Assembly: GCA_001647635.1 (NCBI GenBank)
Contig: CP014761.1
Location: 992,001-1,056,000, forward strand
Reading direction: 5' to 3'
Source of the DNA: Leifsonia xyli
GTDB lineage: Bacteria > Actinomycetota > Actinomycetes > Actinomycetales > Microbacteriaceae
DNA: 64,000 bases
Made by a program: the position numbers and the translations under genes. The notes beneath the pieces were generated by a model, which worked only from the letters and a program-made list of their open reading frames with translations, was not told the origin of the DNA and did no database searches. Below, piece after piece: positions 8,777 through 18,832 of this stretch. The stretch's first letter is position 1. Each line of letters begins with the position of its first letter.

Positions 8777-11373
8777 TTAGCCTGCGGGCCGCAGGGTCAG
8801 CGTCTGGTCCGCCGCCTTCTTGACTGCGGCGGCCGAGAACGGCCAGGGCCGCGTCCTCCCGCCGCCCAGAGGTCCGTCTGGTCTGTGTAGTGCGCGTCGA
8901 AGGCGTGCCCGGAGGCGCCGGTCAAGTTGATCCACGTGCTCCTGTCGAAGTCGGACAGGTCCACGACCATCCGCATCGACGGCACCCGGTCGACCTGGTA
9001 GCCGACCGTGGTGTCCCATCCCGTCGCGTCGACGATGCTCGAGCCGCCGCCGACGTGCCACGGTCCGCGGTTGAACAGCCACTCGATGGGCGCGACGCCG
9101 GAGACCCCGAAGCTCGCGTTCGTCAGCATGAGCGTGTGGAGGCGGTCCCAGCGCCACGACGACGGGTCCCCGCCGAGCAGGCGCCGCGCCTCGCCCCACG
9201 CCTGCCCGGCCGCATAGGCGATCATCGAGTCGCGGTCGGAGGTGCCCAGGTCGGAGTTCGCCCACCACGACGAGTCGGGCTGGTCGAGCAGCGACTGCAC
9301 GACCGAGAACCAGCGGTCGCCACCGGCGGGCGCGGTGCCCGACGGCAGCTTGCGGGCGAACGTGTCGTGCAGCAGCTCCTTCCAGAACACCGCGAAGTAG
9401 GCGGCCTGCGCACTGCCGGCGTCGTCGCGGTAGTCCCAGCCGTCGAGCAGCCGCGCGGCCTGCTGCACCTCCGACGACACGTCCGGCTTCGCCGCAACGG
9501 CGCGCAGCACGGGAACGAGATTCGCCGCGTTCGCGTCGTAGGTGTCGGATTGGATGGCCGACATGTCCTTCGCCGCCACTTTCTTCCCGTCCGCGAAGAG
9601 CTTTGCGAGCCGCAGCTCGATCTGGTTGGCGCGGTAGCCCTGATCCCAGTCGGCGGTGATGAGCACGGGATAGCCGGGACCGACGGCCGCGTTGTTCGCC
9701 GTCACGATGTAGCCGGAGGGCGGGTCGAACACCGACGGAAGCTGGTCGAACGGGACGGTGCCCGTCCAGCTGTAGCGGCTCTCCCATCCTGGAACCGGCA
9801 GCGTCCCGTCGCCCGCGGACCGGACGGGGATGAGGCCTGGCGCTTGATAGCCGATGTTGCCGTCGATGTCGGCGTAGACGAGGTTCTGCGACGGCACCTG
9901 GAACCGCTGCGCGGCGGCCCGGAAGCTCGGCCAGTCCCACGCCGTGTCGAAGGCGAAGATCGCGTCTGCGGTGGTGCCCGGCGTGAGCGCGGTCCAGCCG
10001 AGCGAGAGCTGGAACTGCTGCGCCGGGACGCCGAGCTTGCCCGCCTGATCCTTGGCGATGACCGCATACGCATCGCCGATGTCGGTGACGATCGGCCCGT
10101 GCCCGGTCGAGCGCACGGTGATCGTGACGTCCTTCCCGCCCGCGACCTTGATCCGCTCGGTGCGCTTGACGAGCGGCAGCTGGCGGCCGTCGTACTCGTA
10201 CGTGTCGCCCGACACCTTCTCGACGAACAGGTCCGCGACATCCGGGCCGAGGTTGGTGAACCCCCACGAGATCTTGTTGTTGTGCCCGATGATCACGCCA
10301 GGGAAGCCGGAGAAGCTGAAGCCCGCCACGTCGAACGGGCAGGCCGCGTCCACCGTCCGGCAGTGCAGCCCCATCTGGTACCAGACCGACGGCAGGGCCG
10401 CACCGAGGTGCGGGTCGTTGGCGAGCAGCGGCTTGCCGCTCGCGGTGTGCGACCCGGCGACGACCCAGGAGTTCGACCCGATGTCGTCCCCGGCCGGACC
10501 CATCAGCTGCGGCAGCGCCTCCACGCTCGCCGCGACCTGTCGCAGCTGCGCGGCGTACGCGGAGGGATCGAGGGAGGATGCGGCTCCGGCCGCCGACGAC
10601 GCCACGGCCTGCGGGTCGGCGTCCGGGGTCACGGTGCGCGGGTCGCCGCCGCCCTGGTCGGTGATGGTCGGATGCGCGGTGTACGGGTAGCCGGGATGCA
10701 GCTCGGCGACCTGCTCGGGCTTCAGCTTGGTCGCGAGCAGCGCCCGGTCGATCTCGTCCTCGAGGTTGGAGCGGAGGTCCCACGCCATCGCCTTCAGCCA
10801 CGCCACCGAGTCCGCCGGGGTCCACGGTTCGGGCTTGTACGACGGGTTCTGGAGGCCGAGCACCGCGTACTCCAGTGACAGCTCGGCGCCCGAATGCTGC
10901 TTCAGGTAGGCGTTCACGCCGTCCGCGTAGTCCTGGTAGTACTTCAGCGAGGTCGGATCGAGGAGCTTCACCTCCTGCTCGGCGACCTGACGCCAGCCGA
11001 GGGTGCGGATGAAGGTGTCGGTCGGCACCTGGCTCGCGCCGAACAGCTCCGACAGGCGTCCGGAGGTGACATGCCGGCGGAAGTCCATCTCCCAGAACCG
11101 GTCCTGCGCGTGCACGTACCCCTGCGCCCGGAAGAGGTCGTCCGGGGTGGAGGCGTACAGCTGCGGGACGCCGGCGTCGTCCCGGTACACCGTGACCGGC
11201 TTCGACAGCCCGGGGACGTCGACGCTCCCGGCGGTCTGCGGGAAGGACCGGGTGACCGTCCAGACCGCGACACCACCGGCGATCACCACGAGCACGAGGA
11301 GGACCGCCAGCACGCCGCCGACGATCCGCAGCACCCGATGGTGCAGCCTCAGCCGCGGGGTGTCGTCGCCCAC
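8777..11373 (-). CDS. penicillin acylase family (Ntn) amidohydrolase, frameshifted near the C terminus
   Basis: Large membrane-anchored or secreted N-terminal-nucleophile amidohydrolase, about 865 aa when reconstructed. Substrates in the family include beta-lactam side chains and acyl-homoserine lactones; the true one here is unknown. GTG start with AAGGAG upstream. One transmembrane segment at residues 17-40. Alpha-chain landmarks VPQLYASTPDDLFRAQGY and HAQDRFWEMDF. The autoproteolytic Gly-Ser junction is GDDIGSNSWVVAG, making Ser300 the nucleophile. At 8858-8860 one base is missing: the current frame runs into an Arg-rich tail, whereas the normal family ending (GRTRPWPFSAAAV...TLTLRPAG, stop at 8777) continues in the next frame. 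Only the last 30 residues are affected. Stand-alone gene. Confidence 0.88.
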
Positions 11374-11482
11374 GTCGCTCCTTCGTCCGGCCGGTGCCGC
11401 CCTCCCTTCGGACTGTAGCTCATCCGGGTGACGGGCAGGTCCGCGCGTTCGTCGGGCGGATCAGCGGCAGGCACGGGCGCGC

Positions 11483-12817
11483 TCAGCGACCGAGATCGCG
11501 CTCCGGCGAGCCGACGTAGAGCTGCTGCGGGCGGCCGATCTTCGTCTGCGGGTCGAGGTTCATCTCGCGCCAGTGGGCGATCCAGCCGGGCAGCCGGCCG
11601 ATCGCGAACAGCACAGTGAACATCCGGGTCGGGAAGCCCATGGCCTTGTAGATGACGCCCGTGTAGAAGTCGACGTTCGGGTACAGCTTGCGGTCGATGA
11701 AGTACTGGTCGGCGAGCGCGACCTCCTCCAGCTCCTTCGCGATGTCGAGCAGCGGGTCGTGCACGCCGAGCGCCTCGAGGACCTCGTCGGCGGACTGCTT
11801 GACGAGCTTGGCGCGCGGGTCGAAGTTCTTGTAGACGCGGTGCCCGAAGCCCATGAGCTTGACGCCGGACTCCTTGTTCTTGACCCGCTCCACGAACTTC
11901 TGGACGCTCTCCCCCGAGTCGCGGATGCCGGCGAGCATCTGCAGCACGGCCTCGTTGGCGCCGCCGTGCAGCGGGCCGTAGAGGGCGTTGATGCCGGCGG
12001 AGACCGAGGCGAACAGGTTCGCCTGCGTCGAGCCGACCAGGCGGACGGTCGAGGTGGACGCGTTCTGCTCGTGGTCCTCGTGCAGGATGAGCAGGCGCTC
12101 GAGCGCGCGCGAGAGCACGGGGTTCACCTCGTACGGCTCCGCCATCGTGCCGAAGTTGAGACGCAGGAAGTTGTCGACGAAGCTCAGCGAGTTGTCCGGG
12201 TAGAGGAACGCCTGGCCGAGGCTCTTCTTGTGCGCGTACGCGGCGATCACCGGCAGCTTCGCCAGCAGGCGGATGGTGGAAAGCTCGACCTGCTCGGGGT
12301 CGCTCACGCTCAGCGAGTCCTGGTAGAAGGTCGACAGCGCGGAGACGGCGCTCGAGAGCACCGACATCGGGTGCGCGTCGTGCGGGAGCGCGTCGAAGAA
12401 GCGGCGCAGGTCCTCGTGCAGGAGGGTGTGGCGGCGGATGCGGTCGTCGAACTCGGCCAGCTCGCTCTCGCTCGGCAGCTCGCCGTGGATGAGCAGCCAG
12501 GCGACCTCGAGGAACGTCGAGTGCTCGGCGAGCTGCTCGATGGGGTAGCCGCGGTAGCGCAGGATGCCCTGCTCGCCGTCGATGTAGGTGATCGACGAGC
12601 GCGTGGCCGCCGTATTGACGAAGCCGTAGTCGAGGCTGGTGAGCCCGGTCTGCTTCGTGAGCGACGAGAAGTCGATGCTCGAGGCGCCGTCGACGCTCGG
12701 GCGGATCGGGAACTCGGCCACACCGCCGGGGTAGGTCAGCGACGCCGTCGCCAGTTCGGCGTCGGCCGCGGCCGCCCCCTTCTCGGTGCCCGTGCTCTCG
12801 GTGCCGAGTCCGCTCAC
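11483..12817 (-). CDS. gltA: citrate synthase
   Basis: 444-aa type II (hexameric) citrate synthase condensing acetyl-CoA and oxaloacetate. Motifs: FPIRPSVDGASSIDFSSL and the DGEQGILRYRGYPIEQLAE entry segment, the HDAHPM loop, EDHEQNASTSTVRLVGS, GPLHGGANEAVLQML, and MGFGHRVYKNFDPRA carrying the catalytic His. GTG start with an AGGAGG ribosome site. Monocistronic: 108 nt separate it from the downstream acylase gene and 130 nt from dapC. No frame problems. Confidence 0.97.
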   Translation of the reverse strand: MSGLGTESTGTEKGAAAADAELATASLTYPGGVAEFPIRPSVDGASSIDFSSLTKQTGLTSLDYGFVNTAATRSSITYIDGEQGILRYRGYPIEQLAEHSTFLEVAWLLIHGELPSESELAEFDDRIRRHTLLHEDLRRFFDALPHDAHPMSVLSSAVSALSTFYQDSLSVSDPEQVELSTIRLLAKLPVIAAYAHKKSLGQAFLYPDNSLSFVDNFLRLNFGTMAEPYEVNPVLSRALERLLILHEDHEQNASTSTVRLVGSTQANLFASVSAGINALYGPLHGGANEAVLQMLAGIRDSGESVQKFVERVKNKESGVKLMGFGHRVYKNFDPRAKLVKQSADEVLEALGVHDPLLDIAKELEEVALADQYFIDRKLYPNVDFYTGVIYKAMGFPTRMFTVLFAIGRLPGWIAHWREMNLDPQTKIGRPQQLYVGSPERDLGR

Positions 12818-12947
12818 AACGCCTCCTGGTGGGATAGTCGGGGTTCCATACGCCGATCGTGGCGGCGCTGCAGAATGAATCCGTGCCGATACAGCCTAGC
12901 GAACGCACGCAACAACTGCCGCATCGGGCAAACGACAGCCCGACTCG

Positions 12948-14066
12948 TTAGAGAGAATCTCCAAAGGCCCGGAGGCGCGCCGCCGCCGCCTCCACCCGCT
13001 CGTCCGTCGCGGTCAGGGACAGGCGCACGTGCTGCGGGTAGTGGATGCCGTAGAAGTGCCCGGGTCCCGCCAGGATGCCGAGGTCGGCCAGCCGGCCGAT
13101 GCTCTCCCACGCGTCACGGCCCTCGGTCGCCCAGAGGTAGAGGCCGCCCTCACTGCGGTCGATGCGGAAGCCCGCCGCCTCGAGCGCCGGCTTGAGCAGG
13201 TCGCGCCGGACGCGGTACCGCTGCTTCTGCGCCTCTACGTGCTCCTCGTCGCCGAGGGCGGTCACCATCGCGGCCTGCAGCGGCGCGGGCAGCATCAGCC
13301 CGGCGTGCTTGCGAACGTTGACCAGCCGCGCGATCACGGTGCGGCAGCCGGCGACGAACGCGGCCCGATAGCCGGCGAGGTTCGACTGCTTGCTCAGCGA
13401 GTAGACCGCGAGGATGTTGCGGCGGTCGTCCCCGATCACCCGCGGGTCGAGAACGCTCGGCACGCGCTCCGCATCCCACGGCGCCTCCCAGCCGAGCTCG
13501 GCGTAGCACTCGTCGCTCGCCAGGTAGGCGCCCAGCTCGCGGGCGCGGGCGACGGCGGCGCGCAGCTCCTCCACCGAGAGGATGCGGCCGTCCGGGTTTC
13601 CGGGCGAGTTCAGCCAGATCAGGCGCGTGTTCTCGGGCCATTCGGCCGGGTCGTCGGCGGCCATGGCGGTGGCGCCGGCGATCGCGGCGCCGATGGCGTA
13701 GGTCGGGTAAGCGGCGCGCGGGTGCACCACCACATCCCCCTCCCCCAGGCCGAGCATGAAGGGCAGCAGCGCCACCAGCTCCTTGGAGCCGATGGTCGGC
13801 AGGACGTTGTCGACCGTCAGTCCGCCGACACCGCGGCGCCGGGCGAACCAGTCGACGATGGCCTCGCGCAGGGCCGGCGTGCCGATCGTCTGCGGGTAGG
13901 CGTGCGCGTCGGTGGCCTCGGCCAGCGCGCGCCGGATCAGGTCGGGCGTCGGATCGACCGGGGACCCGATCGACAGGTCGACGATGCCGCCCTCGTGCGC
14001 GCGGGCGCGCTCGGCGTACGGGGCCATGAGGTCCCACGGGTAGTCCGGGAGCTCCTGCAGCGCCAT
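12948..14066 (-). CDS. dapC: succinyldiaminopimelate transaminase (lysine/peptidoglycan biosynthesis)
   Basis: 372-aa class I/II PLP aminotransferase of the actinobacterial DapC type, which converts N-succinyl-2-amino-6-ketopimelate to N-succinyl-LL-diaminopimelate. The N-terminal LPDYPWDLMAPYAERARAHE and DLSIGSPVDPTPDLI are characteristic. The PLP Lys lies in YSLSKQSNLAGYRAAF, and the substrate Arg region is near HYPQHVRLSLTATDERV at the C terminus. It follows fdxA by 18 nt on the same strand, the usual actinobacterial fdxA-dapC arrangement, so the two are probably co-transcribed. Confidence 0.94.
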   Translation of the reverse strand: MALQELPDYPWDLMAPYAERARAHEGGIVDLSIGSPVDPTPDLIRRALAEATDAHAYPQTIGTPALREAIVDWFARRRGVGGLTVDNVLPTIGSKELVALLPFMLGLGEGDVVVHPRAAYPTYAIGAAIAGATAMAADDPAEWPENTRLIWLNSPGNPDGRILSVEELRAAVARARELGAYLASDECYAELGWEAPWDAERVPSVLDPRVIGDDRRNILAVYSLSKQSNLAGYRAAFVAGCRTVIARLVNVRKHAGLMLPAPLQAAMVTALGDEEHVEAQKQRYRVRRDLLKPALEAAGFRIDRSEGGLYLWATEGRDAWESIGRLADLGILAGPGHFYGIHYPQHVRLSLTATDERVEAAAARLRAFGDSL

Positions 14067-14084
14067 GTCAGCGCCCCTCCCGGC

Positions 14085-14405
14085 TCAGTGGCCCTGCGGA
14101 GGCAGCGCTGCGATGACCGGGTGGTCCTTCTGGATCACGCCGACCTTCGAGGCGCCCCCGGGCGAGCCGATGTCGTCGAAGAACTCCACGTTCGCGCGGT
14201 AGTAGTCCTTCCACTCCTCGGGCAGGTCGTCCTCGTAGTAGATCGCCTCGACCGGGCACACCGGCTCGCAGGCGCCGCAGTCCACGCACTCGTCCGGGTG
14301 GATGTACAGCGACCGTTCGCCCTCGTAGATGCAGTCGACCGGGCATTCGTCGATGCAGGCCCGGTCTTTGACGTCGACGCAGGGGAGGGCGATGACATAG
14401 GTCAC
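14085..14405 (-). CDS. fdxA: 7Fe ferredoxin
   Basis: 106-aa ferredoxin with N-terminal 3Fe-4S/4Fe-4S cysteine sets: CVDVKDRACIDECPVDC and DECVDCGACEPVCP. The acidic C-terminal extension (DLPEEWKDYYRANVEFF) is typical of FdxA. Cytosolic electron carrier. The start is a GTG. It heads the fdxA-dapC pair. Two divergently placed bases separate nothing else of note upstream; the next gene on the same strand ends 38 nt away. Confidence 0.96.
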   Translation of the reverse strand: MTYVIALPCVDVKDRACIDECPVDCIYEGERSLYIHPDECVDCGACEPVCPVEAIYYEDDLPEEWKDYYRANVEFFDDIGSPGGASKVGVIQKDHPVIAALPPQGH

Positions 14406-14443
14406 AGTGTTTCGGATCCCTTCACGAGAGCTACCCTGCTAGC

Positions 14444-14821
14444 TTATGCCGTCGAGCGGGCCGGGCGACGCCCCCGCACGTCGGGCCAGGCCAGCACGAT
14501 CGCAGCGATGACGATCGGCCCCACCAGCCACACCTGGCCGGCGAGGTTGTTCGGGATGAGGACCGACCCTCCCCCGCTCTGCTGCGTGAAGAGCAGGATG
14601 ACGGCGATAGCGCCGAGCGCCGCGAGCAGCGCCGGGAGGCGGCTGTGACCGAGCAGGCGCAGGCCGATGAGCAGCGCGGCGAACGCGACGAGCGCTCCGA
14701 TCAGCCCGAGCGGGATCGGGACGCCCCACGTCACCGAGCTCTGGTGGGCGATCGTGCCGATGACCCCGAATAGGGCTCCGGTCAGCACGAGCAGGATGGC
14801 GCTGACGATCCGGCTGAGCAT
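14444..14821 (-). CDS. small four-helix membrane protein (DUF6113-like), function unknown
   Basis: 125-aa integral membrane protein with four hydrophobic helices, approximately residues 5-25, 36-58, 63-80 and 96-114. A short Ser/Gly-rich loop (QQSGGGS) lies between the third and fourth. It resembles uncharacterised actinobacterial membrane proteins that commonly sit beside fdxA; I name the family only tentatively. There is no Shine-Dalgarno sequence. Instead a TAGGAT box ends exactly 6 nt before the ATG, which suggests a leaderless mRNA. Divergent from the efe operon. Confidence 0.8.
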   Translation of the reverse strand: MLSRIVSAILLVLTGALFGVIGTIAHQSSVTWGVPIPLGLIGALVAFAALLIGLRLLGHSRLPALLAALGAIAVILLFTQQSGGGSVLIPNNLAGQVWLVGPIVIAAIVLAWPDVRGRRPARSTA

Positions 14822-14827
14822 TCTCGA

Positions 14828-14833
14828 ATCCTA
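14828..14833 (-). promoter_or_regulatory. -10 box of a leaderless promoter
   Basis: On the minus strand TAGGAT is followed by exactly 6 nt (TCGAGA) and then the ATG of the small membrane protein. No ribosome-binding sequence is present. One of eight genes in the window with this spacing. Confidence 0.6.
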
Positions 14834-14869
14834 GCTGGACACTTCCTCAGGCTTGTCTTACGGTGGACG

Positions 14870-14887
14870 GGTAAGGTTAGCCTTACC
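14870..14887. promoter_or_regulatory. DtxR/IdeR-type iron box
   Basis: GGTAAGGTTAGCCTTACC is an inverted repeat with 7-bp arms and a 4-bp centre. It matches the general form of actinobacterial DtxR/IdeR operators (TTAGGTTAGGCTAACCTAA-like). It lies 32 bp upstream of the efeU start, so iron-dependent repression of efeUOB is expected. Confidence 0.82.
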
Positions 14888-14919
14888 AACCTCATCCCCC
14901 ACCCTCGACAAGGTCCCCT

Positions 14920-15786
14920 GTGCTCGCGAACTACCTGATCGGCCTCCGCGAAGGCCTCGAGATGGCGCTCATCGTCACCATCCTGATCGCCTACGTCGTC
15001 AAGGTCGGCCGGACCGACGTGCTCTCCAAGCTGTGGATCGGCGTCGGCATCGCCCTCGTCGTCCCGCTCGCGATCGGCGCCGCGCTCACCTGGGGGCCCT
15101 ACGGCATGAGCTTCGAGGCGCAGGAGATCCTGGGCGGCTCGCTCTCGCTGGTCGCGGTCGGGTTCGTCACCTGGATGGTGTTCTGGATGGGCCGGACCGC
15201 CCGCACCATGAAGTCCACCCTCCACAACCGCCTCGACTCCGCGCTGGTCGGCGCGGGCTGGGGCGTCATCCTGCTCGCCATGCTCAGCGTGGGGCGCGAG
15301 GGCATCGAGACGTCGCTGTTCGTCTGGGCCACGGTGGCCTCGACCGGCGGCACCTGGGAGCCCGCGGTCGGCGCGCTGCTCGGCCTGCTCACCGCGGCCG
15401 TCCTCGGCTTCCTGCTGTACCGCGGCATGGTCAAGATCAACCTCGGCGCGTTTTTCACATGGACGGGCGCCTTCCTCATCCTCGTCGCCGCCGGCGTCTT
15501 CGCGTACGGCCTGGGCGACCTGCAGGAGTCGGGACTCATCCCCGGATCCGGTGTGCACGCCTACGACATCAGCGGCGCCATACCCGCCTCCAGCTGGTAC
15601 GGCACGCTCGCCGCGGGCATCCTCAACTTCAACCCGTCGCCGACCTGGCTGCAGGTGGTCGGCTGGGTCGCCTACCTCGGCATCGTCGGCTTCTTCTACG
15701 TGCGTCAGCACCGCGCCGCCGGCCGCCCCGCGGCGACCAAGCCGGCCGCACGCGCCACCGCGCCGCACGCGCCCATCGCCTCCTGA
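14920..15786 (+). CDS. efeU: EfeU/FTR1-family iron permease
   Basis: 288-aa polytopic membrane permease importing iron across the cytoplasmic membrane. The two family REGLE-type motifs are present: GLREGLEMALIV in the first helix and SVGREGIETSLFVW in the fourth. About seven hydrophobic helices, followed by an Ala/Pro-rich cytoplasmic tail. GTG start (the family normally begins with a short LANYLIGLREG segment, as here). First gene of efeUOB, 37 nt before efeO, behind a DtxR-type box. An intact FTR1 fits a working ferrous/ferric uptake system. Confidence 0.94.
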   Translation: MLANYLIGLREGLEMALIVTILIAYVVKVGRTDVLSKLWIGVGIALVVPLAIGAALTWGPYGMSFEAQEILGGSLSLVAVGFVTWMVFWMGRTARTMKSTLHNRLDSALVGAGWGVILLAMLSVGREGIETSLFVWATVASTGGTWEPAVGALLGLLTAAVLGFLLYRGMVKINLGAFFTWTGAFLILVAAGVFAYGLGDLQESGLIPGSGVHAYDISGAIPASSWYGTLAAGILNFNPSPTWLQVVGWVAYLGIVGFFYVRQHRAAGRPAATKPAARATAPHAPIAS

Positions 15787-15823
15787 CCCTCGCCCGTTCC
15801 GCGACAGAAAGCACAGCACACCC

Positions 15824-17005
15824 ATGCCCCGACTCCGTTCGCTCGCTGCCGTCACCGGTTCCCTGGCCGGCGCAGCCGCCCTCGCCGTCGCGCTGACCGG
15901 CTGCGTCCCGAACAAGGCGGATGCCACCGCGGAGGCCATCGCCGTCTCGCTCTCCGACACGAAGTGCACGGTCTCGACGAACACGGCGAAGGCGGGCCCG
16001 ATCACCTTCCAGGTGACCAACACCGGCAGCGACGTCAACGAGTTCGAGCTGCTCGCCTCCGACAAGCTGCGCATCGTCGGCGAGAAGGAGAACATCGGCC
16101 CGGGCACGACGGTCAACTACGTGGTGCAGCTGGCCGAGGGCTCCTACTTCTCGGCCTGCCGCAAGGGGATGGTCGGGCAGCCGACGAACGTCGCGGCGTT
16201 CACCGTCGCACCGGGCACCGGCAAGACGGTCTCGCAGAGCGAGAGCAAGCAGGTCGCCCAGGCCGTCGCGAACTACACCGGCTACGTGAAGGATCAGGCG
16301 GGAGCCCTCCTCACCGCCACGAAGTCCTTCGCCGCGGCCTACGCGGGCGGCGACGACGCGGCCGCCCGAGCCCAGTACGCCTCCACCCGCAGCTACTACG
16401 AGCGGATCGAGCCGACCGCCGAGCAGTTCGGCGACCTCGACCCCGCGCTCGACCTGCGCGAGGCCGACCTCGCGGAGGGCCAGGAGTGGACCGGCTGGCA
16501 CCGCATCGAGAAGGACCTGTGGGCGCCCGCCGGGTACACGCCCGTCGACGCCGGCACCCGCACGCAGCTCGCCGACACGCTCGTCGCCGACACCCAGAAG
16601 CTGTACGAACTGGTGCACGCGAAGGACTTCCGCCTCACCATCGATCAGATCTCCAACGGGGCCATCGGCCTGATGGAGGAGGTCTCCCGCTCCAAGATCA
16701 CCGGCGAGGAGGAAGCCTTCTCGCACACGGATCTCGCCGACTTCCAGGCCAACCTCGAGGGCGCCCAGGTCGCCTACGGCGTCGTGCGCGACATCGCCGC
16801 CGCCAAGGGCAGCAGCGGCAAGGACGTCGTGTCGAAGCTCGACGCGGAGTTCGCCACCGTCGAGAAGACGCTCGCCCAGTACAAGAGCGGCGACGGCTTC
16901 GTGAGCTACACCGAGCTCAGCACCGCTCAGGTGAAGGAGCTGTCCGACCAGGTCAACGCGCTCAGCGAGCCGCTGAGCCGGCTCACCTCGATCATCGTCA
17001 AGTAA
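15824..17005 (+). CDS. efeO: EfeO iron-uptake lipoprotein (cupredoxin + M75 imelysin-like)
   Basis: 393-aa exported lipoprotein. The N-terminal signal ends in the lipobox ALTGC (Cys27). It has an N-terminal cupredoxin-like domain (about 35-130: ITFQVTNTGSDVNEFELL, PGTTVNYVVQLAEG) and a C-terminal helical M75 domain (about 145-390) containing GWHRIEKDLW, the HxxE iron-site motif. It binds iron on the outer face of the membrane and hands it to EfeU. ATG start chosen for the signal peptide. It lies between efeU and efeB, with only 3 nt to efeB. Confidence 0.94.
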   Translation: MPRLRSLAAVTGSLAGAAALAVALTGCVPNKADATAEAIAVSLSDTKCTVSTNTAKAGPITFQVTNTGSDVNEFELLASDKLRIVGEKENIGPGTTVNYVVQLAEGSYFSACRKGMVGQPTNVAAFTVAPGTGKTVSQSESKQVAQAVANYTGYVKDQAGALLTATKSFAAAYAGGDDAAARAQYASTRSYYERIEPTAEQFGDLDPALDLREADLAEGQEWTGWHRIEKDLWAPAGYTPVDAGTRTQLADTLVADTQKLYELVHAKDFRLTIDQISNGAIGLMEEVSRSKITGEEEAFSHTDLADFQANLEGAQVAYGVVRDIAAAKGSSGKDVVSKLDAEFATVEKTLAQYKSGDGFVSYTELSTAQVKELSDQVNALSEPLSRLTSIIVK

Positions 17006-17008
17006 GCC

Positions 17009-18345
17009 GTGACGCAGAGCCACCCCGACGCCGAGCGCCCGGAGACCGACGAGGTCGCCGGGCGCTCCGGCGACCCCGAACCGCGGCGCGGCCTCTCCCG
17101 GCGCGGGATGCTCGGGATTGCGGGCGCGACCGTCGGCGCCGGCCTGGTCGGCATCGGAGCGGGTGTCGCCGCCGACCGCGCCGTGCTCGGCGCCTCCACC
17201 GGCGACTCCGCGACCTACCCCTTCTACGGCGCGCACCAGGCCGGGATCACCACGCCCGCGCAGGACCGCCTCCACTTCGCCGCCTTCGATGCAGCGCCCG
17301 GCCTCGACCGGGCCGGCCTGATGGAGCTGCTGCAGGACTGGACCGTCGCGGCCGCGCGCATGACCCAGGGGCGCCCGGCCGGGAAGTACGGTCCGGCCTC
17401 CGGCCCGTCGGACGCCCCGCCCGACGACACCGGCGAGGCGCTCGACCTGCCGCCCGGCGGGCTCACGCTGACCTTCGGCTTCGGCCCGAGCCTGTTCCGC
17501 ACGGCGAGCGGCGAGGACCGGTTCGGGATCGCGTCCCGCCGCCCCGAGGCGCTGGTCGACCTCCCCGCTTCCCCGGCGACGCGCTCGTGGACGCGATCAG
17601 CGGCGGCGACCTCTGCGTGCAGGCCTGCAGCGACGATCCGCAGGTCGCGGTGCACGCCATCCGCAACCTCTCCCGCATCGCGTTCGGACGCGCGTCCATC
17701 CGCTGGTCGCAGCTCGGCTTCGGGCGCACCTCCTCCACCTCGAAGGCGCAGGCGACGCCGCGCAACCTGTTCGGGTTCAAGGACGGCACGGCCAACATCA
17801 AGTCGGAGGACCAGTCGGTCGTCGACGAGCAGGTGTGGGCCGCGCACGGAGACGGCGCGGCATGGATGGCCGGCGGCTCCTACCTCGTGGCGCGGAAGAT
17901 CCGCATGGTCATCGAGACCTGGGACCGCCAGCAGCTCGGCGAGCAGGAGCGCATCGTCGGCCGCGACAAGGGCGAGGGCGCGCCGCTCTCCGGGGGCACC
18001 GAGTTCAGTGCACCGAACTTCCTCGCTCTGGCGAACGACGGCGGCACCAAGATCGACCCGGACTCGCACGTGCGCCTGGCGCATCCCTCGATGAACGACG
18101 GCGCCCAGCTGCTCCGCCGCGGCTACAACTTCGTCGACGGCAACGACGAGCTCGGGCGGCTCAATGCCGGCCTGTTCTTCATCGCGTTCCAGCGGGATCC
18201 GCGGAAGCAGTTCATCCCGATCCAGAAGCGGCTCGCGTCGAACGACCTCATGAACGAGTACCTGAAGCACGTCGGCTCGGGCGTGTTCGCGGTACCGCCC
18301 GGTGCCTCCGAGGGCTCGTTCGTGGGAGCGGGTCTGTTCGCCTGA
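17009..18345 (+). CDS. efeB: EfeB deferrochelatase/DyP-type peroxidase, frameshifted in this sequence
   Basis: Tat-exported haem-dependent DyP peroxidase of the EfeUOB system, about 445 aa when reconstructed. GTG start; twin-arginine signal GLSRRGMLGIAG (Arg31-Arg32). The first frame reads normally to DRFGIASRRPEALVDLPA, then breaks between 17568 and 17569. The continuation FPGDALVDAISGGDLCVQA is in the next frame and runs intact through GFKDGTANIKSED (DyP GxxDG motif), DSHVRLAHP (proximal haem His) and RRGYNFVDGNDELG to the stop. One missing base, probably C, explains everything. The rest is well conserved, so a sequencing error is more likely than a dead gene. Confidence 0.87.
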
Positions 18346-18349
18346 CCGC

Positions 18350-18820
18350 TCAGGTGCCGGCGGTCGGCGTCGGGCTCGGCGACTTCCCCTTCGAGACGGA
18401 GTAGTTGGCGACCCAGCCCTTGTCGCCCGCATCGGTCACCACGACCAGCACGCCGTAGGTGCCGTTGCTGAATGTCCCGGTGCCGCCGCCGTTCGGACCC
18501 TGTGCGCCGAATTCGCCGCTGAATCCCGCGTCGGTGAGCTGCTTCTGGATGTCGTTGTACGAGCTCCCACCGCTCACCTTGACGGTGACGTTCCACACCT
18601 TGTCGTCCCCCGAGCCGAGGCCCGCCGCGAAGACGACGTCGCCGTTCGCCAGCGGGACCTCCTTCGGGAAGTCGGACGGCACGCTGGTGCCGCCGACGTC
18701 GATGTTGCCGCCGGAGACGTCCTTCACGACGCTCTGGAAGCTGCAGCCGGCCAGGGCGGGCGCCGCCCCGAGCAGCAGTGCGGCGGCGAGCGGGAGGGCG
18801 ACGAGACGACGACGGTTCAT
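18350..18820 (-). CDS. putative secreted lipoprotein, function unknown
   Basis: 156-aa lipoprotein. The signal peptide (MNRRR basic start, long Ala/Leu core) ends in the lipobox ALAGC (Cys26). The mature part is small, with Gly-rich strands (GPNGGGTGTFSNGTYGV) and a Thr/Pro-rich tail. I recognise no catalytic motif. It is convergent with efeB, 4 nt apart, so the two ends share a very short intergenic region. The start is the ATG before the basic n-region, preceded by a GAGAAT box 6 nt upstream and no ribosome site. Confidence 0.8.
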   Translation of the reverse strand: MNRRRLVALPLAAALLLGAAPALAGCSFQSVVKDVSGGNIDVGGTSVPSDFPKEVPLANGDVVFAAGLGSGDDKVWNVTVKVSGGSSYNDIQKQLTDAGFSGEFGAQGPNGGGTGTFSNGTYGVLVVVTDAGDKGWVANYSVSKGKSPSPTPTAGT

Positions 18821-18826
18821 GCGTCC

Positions 18827-18832
18827 ATTCTC
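18827..18832 (-). promoter_or_regulatory. -10 box of a leaderless promoter
   Basis: Minus-strand GAGAAT, then 6 nt (GGACGC), then the ATG of the lipoprotein. Weak on its own; supported by the same geometry at seven other starts in the window. Confidence 0.45.
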
